Below, in pieces: positions 32,582 through 43,475 of a DNA stretch of 64,000 nt. The stretch covers positions 4,593,001 through 4,657,000 of the forward strand of contig NC_087111.1 of assembly GCF_963855985.1 (NCBI RefSeq). The letters are read 5' to 3'. The notes beneath the pieces are model-generated. The model saw only the letters and a program-made list of their open reading frames with translations, did not search any database and was not told the origin of the DNA. Source of the stretch: Ostrinia nubilalis. Its lineage: Eukaryota > Arthropoda > Insecta > Lepidoptera > Crambidae. Position numbers and translations under genes: made by a program. Position 1 is the stretch's first letter; each line of letters opens with the position of its first letter.

Positions 32582-33950
32582 AAGAAGTTGAAATTAGTAG
32601 GGTCGTGAGCAAGCATTGCTTATACTCTCTATAAAACTTCCAGCCATAAGCCTTACTCTTCAGTAATATTATGGTCACCATTGTCATTATTTTGTTTATG
32701 TGAAAAAACTTGTAATGGCAAATCCAAATAAGTTACAATGTTCATTGTTTAAACTTTGGTTATCATGACAGAATGATTTAAATAGATTTTTGTTAAAAAT
32801 ATTGCTAATAATTTCCGTGCTGTATTTCAGAAACAATTAGATTTAAGATATTTATTTCTCTAGTTTTAGTTAATTTATTCTTTCCTCGTTGTCACTTTGA
32901 ATTTATTATTGCAGACTTTTGTGGGCGTGTTAAAGATGTTCCTATTTATTTATTTATGCATTTATTTCTAGAATCATACGTTTATTATTTTTTTCTTTAA
33001 TATTTCTTCCCACCGCTAAGTGTTTAGCAATTGTTTTTATTTTCTCACATTATATACCTCGATATTTACGTATTTTAACTGTTTATTGTTTATTTTCACT
33101 TGTTTTTTTTATTGTGTTACTCGTTTAAAGCGGTATGTCTGTGATATACTTTATTTTATTATTTATTTTATGCTTTCATAAAGTGTAATGTATTGTCTTC
33201 AAACCAAATATAATGTTAGCTCTTGTTATTTATTCGTTAAGCTTGTTATTGTATTTATTGACAATGAAAATGATATAATAATAACTCTTTGTTTTATTAC
33301 CTTGTCCGTAATAATACAGGCTGAGTACTTTTGGAATAGAAAATATTCTAAGTTGATTTGTAAGCTATCAACTATAGTTTTCATTTTGATGATCAGTTAT
33401 TCGTCATTTTCGATTAGACACAATAGGAATCAAGGATCAAAATGGTGAATTTTTAAAGAACCCTGGTTTAAGAGAAAAATACACTAAATAATAGTTATTA
33501 GCTACAAAGAGTCATTATGTCCTGTTTTTTTCACCTAACTACTAGTACGATTTAAAAAGTTATTTTTGACTTGGATAGCCCATTTATTAAAAAAGGTTTT
33601 AGGCTCTATAATATATCGCTACGACCTATAGGGCAGAGCAGCAAAGAAAAATGTTGTAACTATTTTTACGCGTACGAAATCACGGGCACAACTAGTTAGG
33701 TATACGAGTATGATCGTTACAGTATTTTAATTAATGTACTTTATCTTTGATTAAGTTAATGAATCTTTATATCCGCTTAGAGTGCTTTTGAAAGTTCTAC
33801 CTTAACTCAAAAATGTAAAGATGATTTTAACTTGTATAAGACAGCAAAGGCTTCTACTATTCTATGCCTAAACCACAATAATGTTTACTTAGCCCGAACT
33901 TAACTATAAAATTACATATTTTCACCCAACCGCCATGACATTCGACCTAC
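32582..33950. other. AT-rich intergenic or 3' UTR sequence
   Basis: T-rich on the + strand to about 33480, like the long 3' UTR region after locus 2, so part of it may be transcribed. No gene is recognised. Confidence 0.4.
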
Positions 33951-33955
33951 AATCC

Positions 33956-33963
33956 TATAAACA
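33956..33963 (+). promoter_or_regulatory. possible TATA box of fourth Osiris-like gene
   Basis: CTATAAACA lies 80 bp before ATG 34037. No clear initiator is seen at +31, so this is weaker than the other three. Confidence 0.4.
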
Positions 33964-34036
33964 ATAAGAAAATAAATAAAACTAACCGACTGAAGTTAAT
34001 TCATTTGTTATCCATTTTCCTAAGTGAATAGTAGAG

Positions 34037-37000
34037 ATGGCTTTAAGAAGAATAGTTGTTAAATTAGCAATTTTAACTGTAGTAAACTCTTTAGCTGTTA
34101 ATGATGTTAGTTTATCAAATGAAGATACTAAAACAGTGAAAACGTCTCCATTAGAAGACGCAGATGGAAATCTAACTAATGTATTCAATGGAGTATACGT
34201 TGAGTGTTTTCTGCATTTATCGTACTCGTGTGTGCAAAGAAAAACGTTGTTGTACCTGAAGGAACTTAATAAGTTGTCTGAGGTATCTGTGATTGGAGAC
34301 TATGTAAAGTTCGGTAAGATTTTTTGCTATAATAAGAAAAATATTTCTATAAGACTTACTCAGTTTGTTACGTTTCTATGTGAAAACAGCTGATATCATT
34401 TTGAGGAATTAGTTAGAGACACAGATCGGAAATACAAACAAAATAGAGTCGCTATTTTACACTTGAGTACGGCTCTACATTATTTGTGTCTTAAAACTTT
34501 TAAACGTGTACCGCATTTATAAGAAAACTTAGTTAATATCAGTGCCTGTTACACATAGGTATTAAACATACATGGTATAAAAAAATCCTTTCCAATTTTT
34601 GTGTTTATCTAATCAATCTAGTTATTTATTAGGTACCTAGTGTATAAAATACAGGCTATAAATCTCTACGATAGCAGAAGAACTAATAAGTAATCGTACC
34701 TATAATTTTATTAAAAATAATACAATGTAGGTATCTACTTGAAGTGTGGATACCACGTATGGAAAACTATACGTATGGTCCATCATCTTTTGGTGACCAC
34801 ACCAAAAGATGATGGACCATACTTTAAAATACTCCATTACAGTATAGTATGCAAGTTAAGACCTAAATAAATTGTAGAATATACTACTTCATACCTGCGT
34901 AGTGTTAACAACAACATTATAGTTTTGCTAAAATCCTTCCATTAAGTAGTTTTGCGCGTTCATTCATCTCCACTTCACAAGAGACCATTGACGTTACAGT
35001 AAAGTTAAACACCAGTGACCCAGACCTCGTGGAAGAGGACACCAGAGACAAGAACTCCGAGGACCTGTCCTTCATGATCGACAAGGCTGTGGATAGTTTC
35101 TTCAACAACCACGTTATGAAGTTTAGCGCGATGGGGCGAGACGTTTCCGTACCTAACACTGGTAAGGTTTTGGAGCTTGAATTCTGAAACATACTCGAAC
35201 CTTAAAAAAGAGCCCTTTCTATTGGTCGATAGTTTAGTCAGATTCCTAAATGTACGAGGAATCGACCGATACTAAATCGGGGTAATATGCGCACTTTCAC
35301 ATACTATTAATACTGAATAAAAGCCCAACATGGATGATGATGATGGACCGACGACATCGTAAAGGTAAGCTCGGGACGCAGGCAATCGATCAACGTGGAA
35401 AGCATTGGGGGAGGCCTAAAGCATAGGCAGTGGACGTCCTATGGCTGAAATGACGATGATGATGATGAAAAGCCCAACTAAACTATTTACCGACTAAAAA
35501 TCTGTAGTCTGTCGAGATCAAAAAGTTCAGGATAATATTATTCACATTCCTACTCAAAAACAAGGCTTTAAATTAAATTGCATCTATGTCTAGTGGTAAA
35601 ACCACCTGTCTCAATCCCAGAAGTCCAGGGTTCGATTCCCATCGAGGCCAAAATTTCTGCTCGATTTGGTGGGTCGTAGTACCTAGGGCTTGTTATTAGT
35701 TCGACTAACTAGTACCATTTTACTCAAGTCTGTGGCAAACGCCCAATTTAAAGTTTTGTTGCTCAGACTTTTCTATTAGGCATCTCGCTGAGAATATGTT
35801 TTATAAATGAGCATTTGAACTAAAAATCCATACCTATTTAATTTGCAGTAGAAGGTTTCGTGGGCAGAAAGAAAAGAAAAGGTGGCGGTGGCGGCGGTGG
35901 CGGCCATGACCACGGAGGAGGCGATGGAGGCAAGAAGAAGATGATGATGATGGCCATGATGTGTATGAAGATGAAGTTGATGATGGTAAGTCATTTAAGT
36001 ATGGTTCCAAAAGAGTAGAATAGGACTTTTTCCGTGGACATAGAAAAAGGAGACTTGAGACAATAAGAATAAAAGCAAATCAGGCTTCCCCAATTTACCT
36101 GCCAGTAAGAAGTGTAAGCCAAATGCTCCATTCACTAAAAAAAATTTTTCGTTACTGTACAAAATGTTTCATTACACAAATGAGTGACTAGCGAACTGAG
36201 TGTTAACCTATAACTAAACCTAGCTCACTACAAAATAGTTTGTTTGTGTTTTACAAAATTTTGTTCCTTATAACCATAGTACCTACTTAGTAATAATGTG
36301 GTAGTAACCTCCAGTTCACTAGTCACTCATTTGTGTAAGCAGTAGCCTAACATTTTTTTTTTTCAGTGTTAGCCTCTAGTGAAATAAAGAGGTTCGTGCT
36401 CCTGTAGTGAAAATTAACTGACCTGATGATGATGAAGTACCTATTTAATCTATTTACATACAAAAATATCTCATAATTAAGTCTTAAGTTTATCATTATT
36501 AAAGTTACTTACTTAAGTAAAGCATGTTCCCGAATTAAGAAGTTATGTTTACCAACATTATTTACTAGTATGTAATTCTTTGCAGATGGTTCCAGCAATG
36601 ATGGGCATGATGGGGATGATGTCTTTCAAAGGGATGATGTTCAGCATGATGTCGTTCATGATATCAAAAGTAAGGCCATCATTGTAATCAGAAAAAGTTT
36701 CAAATACTTATGTTTCTTATAATTATAACTACTATTATGCTGTTTTTTTTAGATGATGCTATTGATGAAACTTTTGGAGAAGAAAGGAGGGTCTGCAGGG
36801 ACTAGTGGGGGTGATGGAGTGAGTTATTTCGTCCTTGAATATTACGCCTTTTATATAGTAAAGGCAAAATCCGATGCTTGGCGCTCTTGCTATTAAATAG
36901 AGGTAGTTAGTTACAGTACGGACGATAGCTGCTGTGCTGCACTTCAAGCTGTCGGTCTAGGATACGCGCTGCGATTAGTTTTTATCGCGCTATTTCTAGG

Positions 37001-37833
37001 ATTTTACGCGATAAGCCCGTACGTTTATCGTCTTAAATCATTGATAAGCTTTTATCACGACGCATCCTAGCCCGGCTGAACACGGTGGCTTGTTGTTACG
37101 TTGTAATAAAGGCTACTTATTTGAAACAAACATGTAGTCCAATACGATGTCTATTACTTGATTTAATAAAAAAAATCTGATCATAAACTCTAAGTACTCC
37201 TTTAATTTTCTTATCACTTTTTCAGGGTTGGGCGGCAGGCGGAGCTAGTGGTGGAGCGTGGATGCCTGCAGGTATAGTAATACCCATTTAACTACCCTCA
37301 AGTGTCCACACATAGAATATAAACCGCATTTCAATCCAGGTGGCGATTACGGCGGCGGCGGTGGCGGTGGCGGCGGTTACGACGCCAACGGCCAATGGCA
37401 GAGCCGTTCCATTTTCGAAAAAGAACTCGAAATTGCGAAGAAACCTGTCACTTACGTCACTCCGACACACAAAAGTTACACAGATAAAAAGTCCAGAAGC
37501 AAAAGAGGTTTGATTGATGTGATACAAAACGCATACACATACTGGATGAACAGAATTCTGGGAAGTAGCATTAATAAGAGAAAACTGAAGCAACCGTACA
37601 AAATGGTAAACGGAGTCAAATACGTCTATTATCCTTTGAAAGTGCTCCAGAAATACAAAGCTAAAGAACAAGCGAATCAGATCAAAACTGCAGACGAATT
37701 TAAGCCTATTGTGATTGCTGAAGACTTCAATAAGGGTGAAATAGTTGAAGCGGAGAGTAGAACCCATAAGAAGAAAATCACCAAGATGGCGGCGTCTCTG
37801 AATGACGCAGTGGAGGACAATCCTTGGGAATGA
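34037..37833 (+). CDS. Osiris-like, Met/Gly-rich secreted protein, seven exons
   Basis: Exons 34037-34313, 34982-35161, 35849-35985, 36586-36669, 36753-36818, 37226-37271 and 37340-37833 join in consistent phases (1,1,0,0,0,1) with GT/AG sites to give 427 residues. Residues 1-20 are a signal peptide. C57-x7-C65 (VECFLHLSYSCVQRKT) matches the Osiris two-cysteine region. Exon 2 has the DUF1676-like TIDVTVKLNT and a SFFNNHVMKFS helix. Exon 3 adds a basic and glycine-rich stretch (GRKKRKGGGG). The Met-rich segment of about 50 residues follows in place of the usual hydrophobic AQxLAY-type helix. Exon 7 begins with nine glycines and carries a furin-like RSKR (316-319) before a 108-residue, Lys/Tyr-rich C-terminus ending NPWE. 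The C-terminus is not one I recognise from typical Osiris proteins. The 68-base intron 6 is very short. Exon limits rest on splice consensus and frame only. Confidence 0.8.
34773..34822. repeat. perfect 23-bp inverted repeat in intron 1
   Basis: Arms 34773-34795 and 34800-34822 are exact complements (GTATGGTCCATCATCTTTTG and 3 more bases) around ACCA. It sits in intron 1 of the seven-exon gene. Confidence 0.92.
35335..35475 (+). pseudogene. RTE LINE 3' fragment in intron 2
   Basis: GATGGACCGACGACATCGTA, AAAGCATTGGGGGAGGCC and AGTGGACGTCCTATGGCTGA with a GAT tail. An altered copy inserted in intron 2 of the Osiris-like gene. Confidence 0.8.
35580..35760 (+). mobile_element. tRNA-derived SINE in intron 2
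   Basis: TCTAGTGGTAAAACCACCTG (A-box-like) and GGGTTCGATTCCCATC (B box) form a tRNA-like head whose acceptor arms barely pair. It is followed by a non-tRNA body, GGTGGGTCGTAGTACCTAGG. This fits a SINE, not a working tRNA. Confidence 0.65.
36951..37075. mobile_element. possible MITE in intron 5
   Basis: CTAGGATACGCGCTGCGAT on the left and ACGACGCATCCTAG on the right form imperfect inverted ends, with internal TTTATCGCG/CGCGATAA pairing. Confidence 0.5.
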
Positions 37834-38029
37834 CTATACTACTTGATGAAGTTCTATGTGTTAGAGAATTTGGTGGAACCGGACTTTAGAGCTTTGTTGT
37901 TCTTATAGTGATAGTGTTAAACGAGTTATTAATTAATATTAGTGCATATTATGTCAATGTAACTGTGTCAATGTAGATGTTATTTTAATATGTATGAGTC
38001 AGCATATTTATACAGAATTAAGTGAGGAA

Positions 38030-38035
38030 AATAAA
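38030..38035 (+). terminator. polyA signal of the seven-exon gene
   Basis: AATAAA about 200 bp after the stop at 37833, followed by ATTTGAAACAAACTGATCTC. Confidence 0.65.
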
Positions 38036-38527
38036 TTATTTGAAACAAACTGATCTCTTTGAACCTTTTACTAATTTAAATTAACGATTTTGGGAAATCC
38101 ACTAAATAATGCACTTGAAAAAATGTTGTTGTATCAGATGGGAATTAAAGATCACAACATTCACAACCTTTCGCTTCAAATATTTTATTACATCAACATT
38201 TACTCACATAACGCCATCTATACAAATACTGAACTACCACTTCAAACATCTGAGTATTTTTCTGAAAAAAGCAAGTCTTACAGAAATAGCACTCTATATT
38301 CTGACGAGTTAAAATACAGAACCATCAACAGATGGCGCTTAAATGGACTTCAAAGATTTATCTCGACTTTTTTGCAATAATAAATACTGCTCACGCTATA
38401 AATTATTAATATCTGTAGTAAGTACTTATATTTCGTTGTTAAATTAACTTCAATTATTATTTAATGCATGTGTCATTGAATAACTTATCTTTATATTTAT
38501 TCACTAATTTCGAACCATATAACAACA
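38036..38527. other. intergenic DNA before tRNA-Glu
   Basis: AACGCCATCTATACAAATAC and CAACAGATGGCGCTT form an inverted pair about 125 bp apart (38211-38340), suggesting a small degraded element. ORFs here are not gene-like. Confidence 0.4.
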
Positions 38528-38599
38528 TCCGATATGGTCTAGTGGCTAGGATACCTGGCTCTCACCCAGGAGGCTCGGGTTCGATTCCCGGTATCGGAA
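38528..38599 (+). tRNA. tRNA-Glu (anticodon CTC)
   Basis: A complete 72-base cloverleaf. The acceptor stem TCCGATA/TATCGGA pairs fully. The D arm contains TGGTCTAGTGGCTAGGATA (A box). The anticodon stem CCTGG/CCAGG encloses loop CTCTCAC with anticodon CTC at 38561-38563. The T arm is CGGGTTCGATTCCCG (B box), and the discriminator is A. There is no intron. It decodes GAG. All stems are intact, so it is likely functional. A T-rich stretch beginning TTTTGCATTTTTTCC follows, where RNA polymerase III can stop. Confidence 0.93.
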
Positions 38600-39194
38600 A
38601 GATCAGTTTTGCATTTTTTCCCGATACAAAAATATTTATTTTATGATTTTATTTTCGAAAGTTACTCTCTTACATTCTTTATAAACCTACTTATTTTCTG
38701 CCAATAGCGTGAATCGAAGGCGTTTTTACTAATAATCAATAATGTATCTTTTTCATAAAATAATAATTATTATAAATAATTATTTTACCCTTTGAGGAAA
38801 ATCTGCAACTAATTTGCGATTTCCTCGAGCCAATCGCTGACCACGCGCCGCACCCACGTTGTCACTTTCGAAAACACCCGGGCCGGCTACACAGTGGCCT
38901 GTTAACTGGGCTTTAATCTTTCGTTAACCGACTTATACCAAAAACAGTAAGCAAATAGTAAAAGTAGTAAAAATTGTGTCTCTCCGTAATTAAATTACCG
39001 TATTTTTGTAATCAAATTATGTTTTTAAAGTTGATTAAAATACACAATTTAAAATATTATGTGGTAAAATGAAAATAATATTTATAAATTATTAATATTT
39101 TACTACATAATAATCAGTATTTTTTTGTATACAACGAGGTTGGTAATAATTATTATAATTGTTAAGTTTTTAGTAATTAAGATAGATATAAGTG
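38600..39194. other. AT-rich intergenic DNA
   Basis: No gene seen. A short GC-richer stretch at about 38825-38910 (CCACGCGCCGCACCCACG) is unexplained. Confidence 0.4.
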
Positions 39195-39265
39195 TCTAAA
39201 TGCCCTGGAAAGGGCCTACATTAAGTACTAAATAATACTACTCTTAATAAAGAATTTGATTTTGA
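39195..39265 (+). mobile_element. retroposon 3' end, ATAGTTTATTC family
   Basis: CCCTGGAAAGGGCCTAC and TTAAGTACTAAATAATACTA, then AATAAAGAATTTGATTTTGA, give a plus-strand 3' end of the family seen at 7194 and 23603. Confidence 0.6.
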
Positions 39266-39464
39266 CTTTAACCAAAAGTTAAGCAAGATTTAACAGTATG
39301 GTAGAGTCGGCCCCCAGCTTGCGGTCAAAGACCCAGATCTTCACCTTGCTCTTGAACGACGTGGTTTGTCAAAATTTAGTGATGTAAGTTGACGTCTATC
39401 GATATCGAGAAGTTACTTCATTTGTATGTATTTAATAATTTGTTAATTATAAATAACTTGAAAA

Positions 39465-39600
39465 AATCAAACTGCCTAATTCGGGAATTGAATTGAAATT
39501 GAACCCACGACCTTCCGCTTGCCGGGCGACTTCAATTCCCGCCTTATAAATTTTAAATTAATTTGAGATGCGACTCTTAACGCTAAAAATTAAATATCTA
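39465..39600 (-). mobile_element. SINE-like repeat (copy 1)
   Basis: GAACCCACGACCTTCCGCTT with CGGGCGAC, then TTTGAGATGCGACTCTTAAC, matches 59565-59680. The reverse complement contains a GTGGGTTC B-box-like motif, suggesting a tRNA-related SINE. Confidence 0.6.
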
Positions 39601-40280
39601 TTTAATCATTTATTTTCTTCGATAGGCTTTATTAAACCGCTTTTGCATTATTGAGCGCCTTAAACTATTTGAGCCCCAGAATCATCCCCGATCCGTTTGG
39701 ACTTATCTTATATTTTACAGAATTTGAGAGTTTTGTGCAAAAACGTTTAGGGGGAGACGATTTTTACTGTTGAGCTTTTTTTATCGTTGCAATTTCTTAA
39801 TGTGGTAAATACATGCGTTTTTTCTGTTTTAGCCTTCATCGAAATCTGTGCTATAATACTTTTCCGTAATTTTTTGCTTTTAGTTTTGATTATTTATTCT
39901 AATTGCGCACATCCGTACATTTTGAAAAATTAATCGAAGTTCAACCATAAGCACATGCTTGTAGATTCAGCATGCAAAGATTACTTTAATATCTGCTTGG
40001 CCTAAAGGTTGATTGGGTGAAAATGCCAAAATGTTACTTTCACTGTAGTAGATAACGAATATTTAGCTCAAATAATTTATTTCAAAGTACCTACATAATT
40101 GAAAATACCACAGTCTAAAAATACAGTACTTATTCAATTAGTACAATAAAAAACTATTAAAATTGTATATTGCCAATATCATTTTTTATATTTTTTTTAT
40201 CAACAACGAAGAAGCAGCCAAGATCAGCTCTTGGCCTGCATCTCACCTGATTTAGGATTTCCTAATGGAATGATTACCAC

Positions 40281-40300
40281 TTACATCGATATCGATGTAA
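40281..40300. promoter_or_regulatory. 20-bp palindrome with ATCGATATCGAT core
   Basis: TTACATCGATATCGATGTAA is a perfect palindrome. It lies about 200 bp before a possible non-coding first exon with donor GAGGTGAG at about 40524. Overlap with the DREF-type TATCGAT motif is noted. A promoter role is inference. Confidence 0.35.
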
Positions 40301-40930
40301 AGTCCTTCACTATGTGCCAAACGTGCGAAAGAGACGCCTCTCGCCCGCTCACCGGTTTACCACAGATAAACCCACCTTAGTTAGTCAGCCGTTTCTACGC
40401 GAAGCGCATGCGCGCGCTTTTACGAATTTGACGTTTCCTAACCTCCATTTTTGAAACGTAAACAAAACTTTTTTCTTAGTGAACGCAAAAGTGTTTTGGA
40501 TTTTTTTTTGAGTGACTGCAAAGAGGTGAGTTGTGATTTATGTTGTTACAAAACTTTTTGGTTTTAATTAAGTTTAGGTTTCACTGTTTTTCATTAAACA
40601 GGTGTTAGGTATGTAGAAAGTCTGTGGTCATCTTTCCGCGCTTCAGATCTTGTGATATTTCGTTGATTTCTCTTAGAATTGAGATTAAATAGCAATTGAT
40701 AACCAAATTACAGAGATGATAGAAGTCGGGTAGCCGGTATTTGATCTCATTTTGTTTCGATAAGTAGGTTATTGTTGAATTTTTTGCCGCGAACGTTCGA
40801 GAAACTTCATTTTTATTGTGTTTTAATTTTAGCTTGGTAGAACCTAGATTATGTATTTGCTCTAGAGTAGAGCACTATCGCAGAGCATGGTTTTGAAAGA
40901 GAAACCGTAATTTGTCACGATAGTTTGTTT
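40301..40930. other. possible non-coding first exon region
   Basis: 40340-40450 is GC-richer (CGAAGCGCATGCGCGCGC) and is followed by AACGTAAACAAAAC and a consensus donor, CAAAGAGGTGAGTTG, near 40524. No downstream coding exon was found, so this may be only chance. Confidence 0.25.
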
Positions 40931-40964
40931 CCATTTCACATTCTAATTATTATTGTACTGAGGC

Positions 40965-41180
40965 ATCAACATCATCATCATTTCAGCTGCAGGACATCCA
41001 ATGATTTCCAGATTAGCCGGTTGGAAACGGCCCGCATCAAGCGCCTTCCTGCGACCTTTATAAGGTCATCTGTCCACCTTTTTAATAGATGCCCCACGCT
41101 GCGTTTGAACGTGGCCTCAATTCCAGAACCATGCTGAATCAAGGTCATCAAGGATACCTGAGTATGATATTCGATGTCTG
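40965..41180 (-). pseudogene. RTE LINE 3' coding fragment
   Basis: The minus strand reads LLKRWTDDLIKVAGRRLMRA, then VSNRLIWKSLDV, close to the RTE C-terminus. The ATC tail is at the left. Confidence 0.78.
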
Positions 41181-42430
41181 ATGATTCTTCGCCCAGCGTT
41201 GGGGTTGGGGTAGCAGCTCCCAAGTAACAATAATCCTTTCGACTTTTCCTTCCTTCCTTGAACTGGACCACTCAAGGTCATGCTTCTTGAAAACCAGAAC
41301 ATCATCTGCTCTGATTCTAGGTATTTCTACGACCCGATCACTAGACCCATGATGCTGAGGAGGATGCGCGTGGAAATGTAGGTCAAATCCTCCATTCACT
41401 TATGGTTTACTAGGGAGTGTCCTGCTCCTCGTTTGGAGGCTAATAAATTACCTGATGATGATGAAGATGATGTCGATGTCACTCAACCGGCAACTCAAGA
41501 AAGATGACACAGTTCCAAAGATAGCAGGAACAACGTTGAAGAGAGTAGCCCAGCTGTTCAGAAAGAGCATGGTTGCTGGTTGACTGAGTGCCAGTAGTGG
41601 CTAAACTCTATTACAGCTTTTGGATCCTATTATCACAGGATTATAATATACTTTTAGTTTTAAAAGATTTAAAAGATGAACTAGGTATGATCTAAAGATC
41701 TAAACCTAGTTCATTAGCATCATTGATCAAAAACATGGTAAATGTATAAGCTAACTGGAAGTTCATTGTCCCATTTCTGCGCTAGTCTGACACTAGATTT
41801 GACCAACTTTCATAAGTCAATTAAAGTATACTAACTTTTCCAAGCTAATAAGGTTCATTATAATGGAACTGTTCACAATACTTTTACGTCTTCCGTGGAA
41901 AAAGTTGCACTTTTAATGAGAATTACAGAAATTCTCAAACTGATAGTGCATTTTATGCTTCAGTACTTTCGAGTTTTTCTTCTAATTCGATCTCAATCTA
42001 CTTACATTTTGATCGGATTTCTACAGTTTTAAAACTGTTCCCCTACATGCCCAGTCAATCTGCTAGCACGCAACCTTAATGCTTATAACTAAAGCAACTA
42101 AATTAAAGCAAAGATCTTGGAGGAATCACGTAATGTAGATGGACTAGAAAACTCATTGTTTACTGCGTTAAAAATGTCCAGTCATCCTGCCATGTGAGTT
42201 GTAGCCCTGTCACACATAAGCCTTGTAAACTATGTCACTGTCAAACTTATGCGAATTTGCATAATAGATGTGAGGTACTACAGTCACTAAAAACCAGGCC
42301 AAAGGATATCCACATCTAGATCTATACTTTCCCCAGCTGCAAGCGGTGTTTCCAGCGATTCCTGCAAACTTTATATGGTTTGGTAATCAGGACAACGTGC
42401 ATGCTTGTGGTTCACGAAAAATCCATCTCA
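41181..42430. other. unclassified sequence
   Basis: The minus strand has an 83-codon ORF (41148-41399) with no family match I recognise. The + strand has a 42-codon ORF (41455-41583) starting MMMKMMSMS. An inverted pair TGAACTAGGT/ACCTAGTTCA is at about 41677-41714. Mostly decayed repeats, I suspect. Confidence 0.35.
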
Positions 42431-42439
42431 AATGAGCTC

Positions 42440-42620
42440 CAATTTAGTTCAGCTTCTTCTGTTTTATGGGACAGGAGGACAAAGAAGCAAATGGATCACC
42501 TGATGGTAAGTGATTACCGCCGCTCATAGACACCTGCTGCCCCGGGAAAGTTACAAATGCATTGCCGGCCTTTAAGGTGCAAGTGCGCTCTCTTCTTGAA
42601 AATTTGTAGGAGTCTTTAGC
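42440..42620 (-). mobile_element. lepidopteran retroposon fragment (CR1-like 3' part)
   Basis: GACAGGAGGACAAAGAAGCA, GATCACCTGATGGTAAGTGA, TTACCGCCGCTCATAGACAC and GCATTGCCGGCCTTTAAGG form the characteristic block of a widespread lepidopteran repeat. The link to CR1-type LINEs is from memory, and the strand is uncertain. Confidence 0.55.
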
Positions 42621-43394
42621 TTCTTTGCTCAATTGGACTCCTCCATTGATGTTCATTTGTCGAGCAATGTTATGAACAGTCTCATGCAAGCAGTAATATC
42701 TTCACAACCATCTTTTTGAGGCTAATTCAACTCATCAAAGTTACCTGAGTTCTATAATATCACCCATGTACGTCAGATTGATTTCTAGGCATTAATGGAA
42801 TCCCAACTGGAATTTAATTTATCGGTCATATTAAATAATGTAAATTCTTTGATTGACCTTGTCTTACTTCATTGGTATTCATAACAATTAGTCTGACCGA
42901 CTTCGAGGTGCTAAGGAAGACTGTAGTCTATTTAAAGAAAGTGGTACGTGTATGAATAGCAATTTAATATGAATTGCTGATACCATTTTAGAAGTTATAA
43001 ATCTAATTGCTAAACAGAGCCCGGATTTCTAACACTTACTTATGCAAAATCAGGTGGTCATTCATTTTTAATTAACAGCAGTATTAACATATTTTATGTA
43101 AATACATAAAAAATTAAGGAAGACTATGAAGAAAGGGATAGTGAAACCGAATACGAGACAGACTGAAACGAAGTTGTCAAAAATACATAAGAGAGAAGAC
43201 CATACTATCATCTACATAGTATTAAATACGATGTATGACAAGTTAAAAGCACTATTGAGAAAGCAAGAAGTAGAACTGTTGGCAGTCTGCCAGCAAGGAA
43301 AGATGGCGGGGGATCATATGGATAGCTGTATTGCCTCAACCATCGTCGTGACCGCTTCAAAATCACCATTACCGCCCTGCTAAGAGTGAAACTA

Positions 43395-43475
43395 CCAACC
43401 GGGCAGCATGGAAAGCATTGGGGGAGGTCTATGTTCAGCAGTGGACGTCCTATGGCTGAGATGATGATGGTGATG
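43395..43475 (+). mobile_element. RTE LINE 3' end with (GAT)n tail
   Basis: CCAACCGGGCAGCATGGAAA, GCATTGGGGGAGGTCTATG and TTCAGCAGTGGACGTCC, then GATGATGATGG. Confidence 0.85.

Noticed and set aside
35580..35655. tRNA gene
   Set aside because: A and B boxes are present but the acceptor stem does not pair and a non-tRNA body follows, so it is called a SINE.
37288..37767. 159-codon minus-strand ORF
   Set aside because: Antisense shadow of exon 7 of the seven-exon gene. Its Ala/Val run is the reverse of the Gly codons.
41148..41399. 83-codon minus-strand ORF as a gene
   Set aside because: No signal peptide, domain or splice support. It merges into an RTE fragment, so it is left as unclassified sequence.
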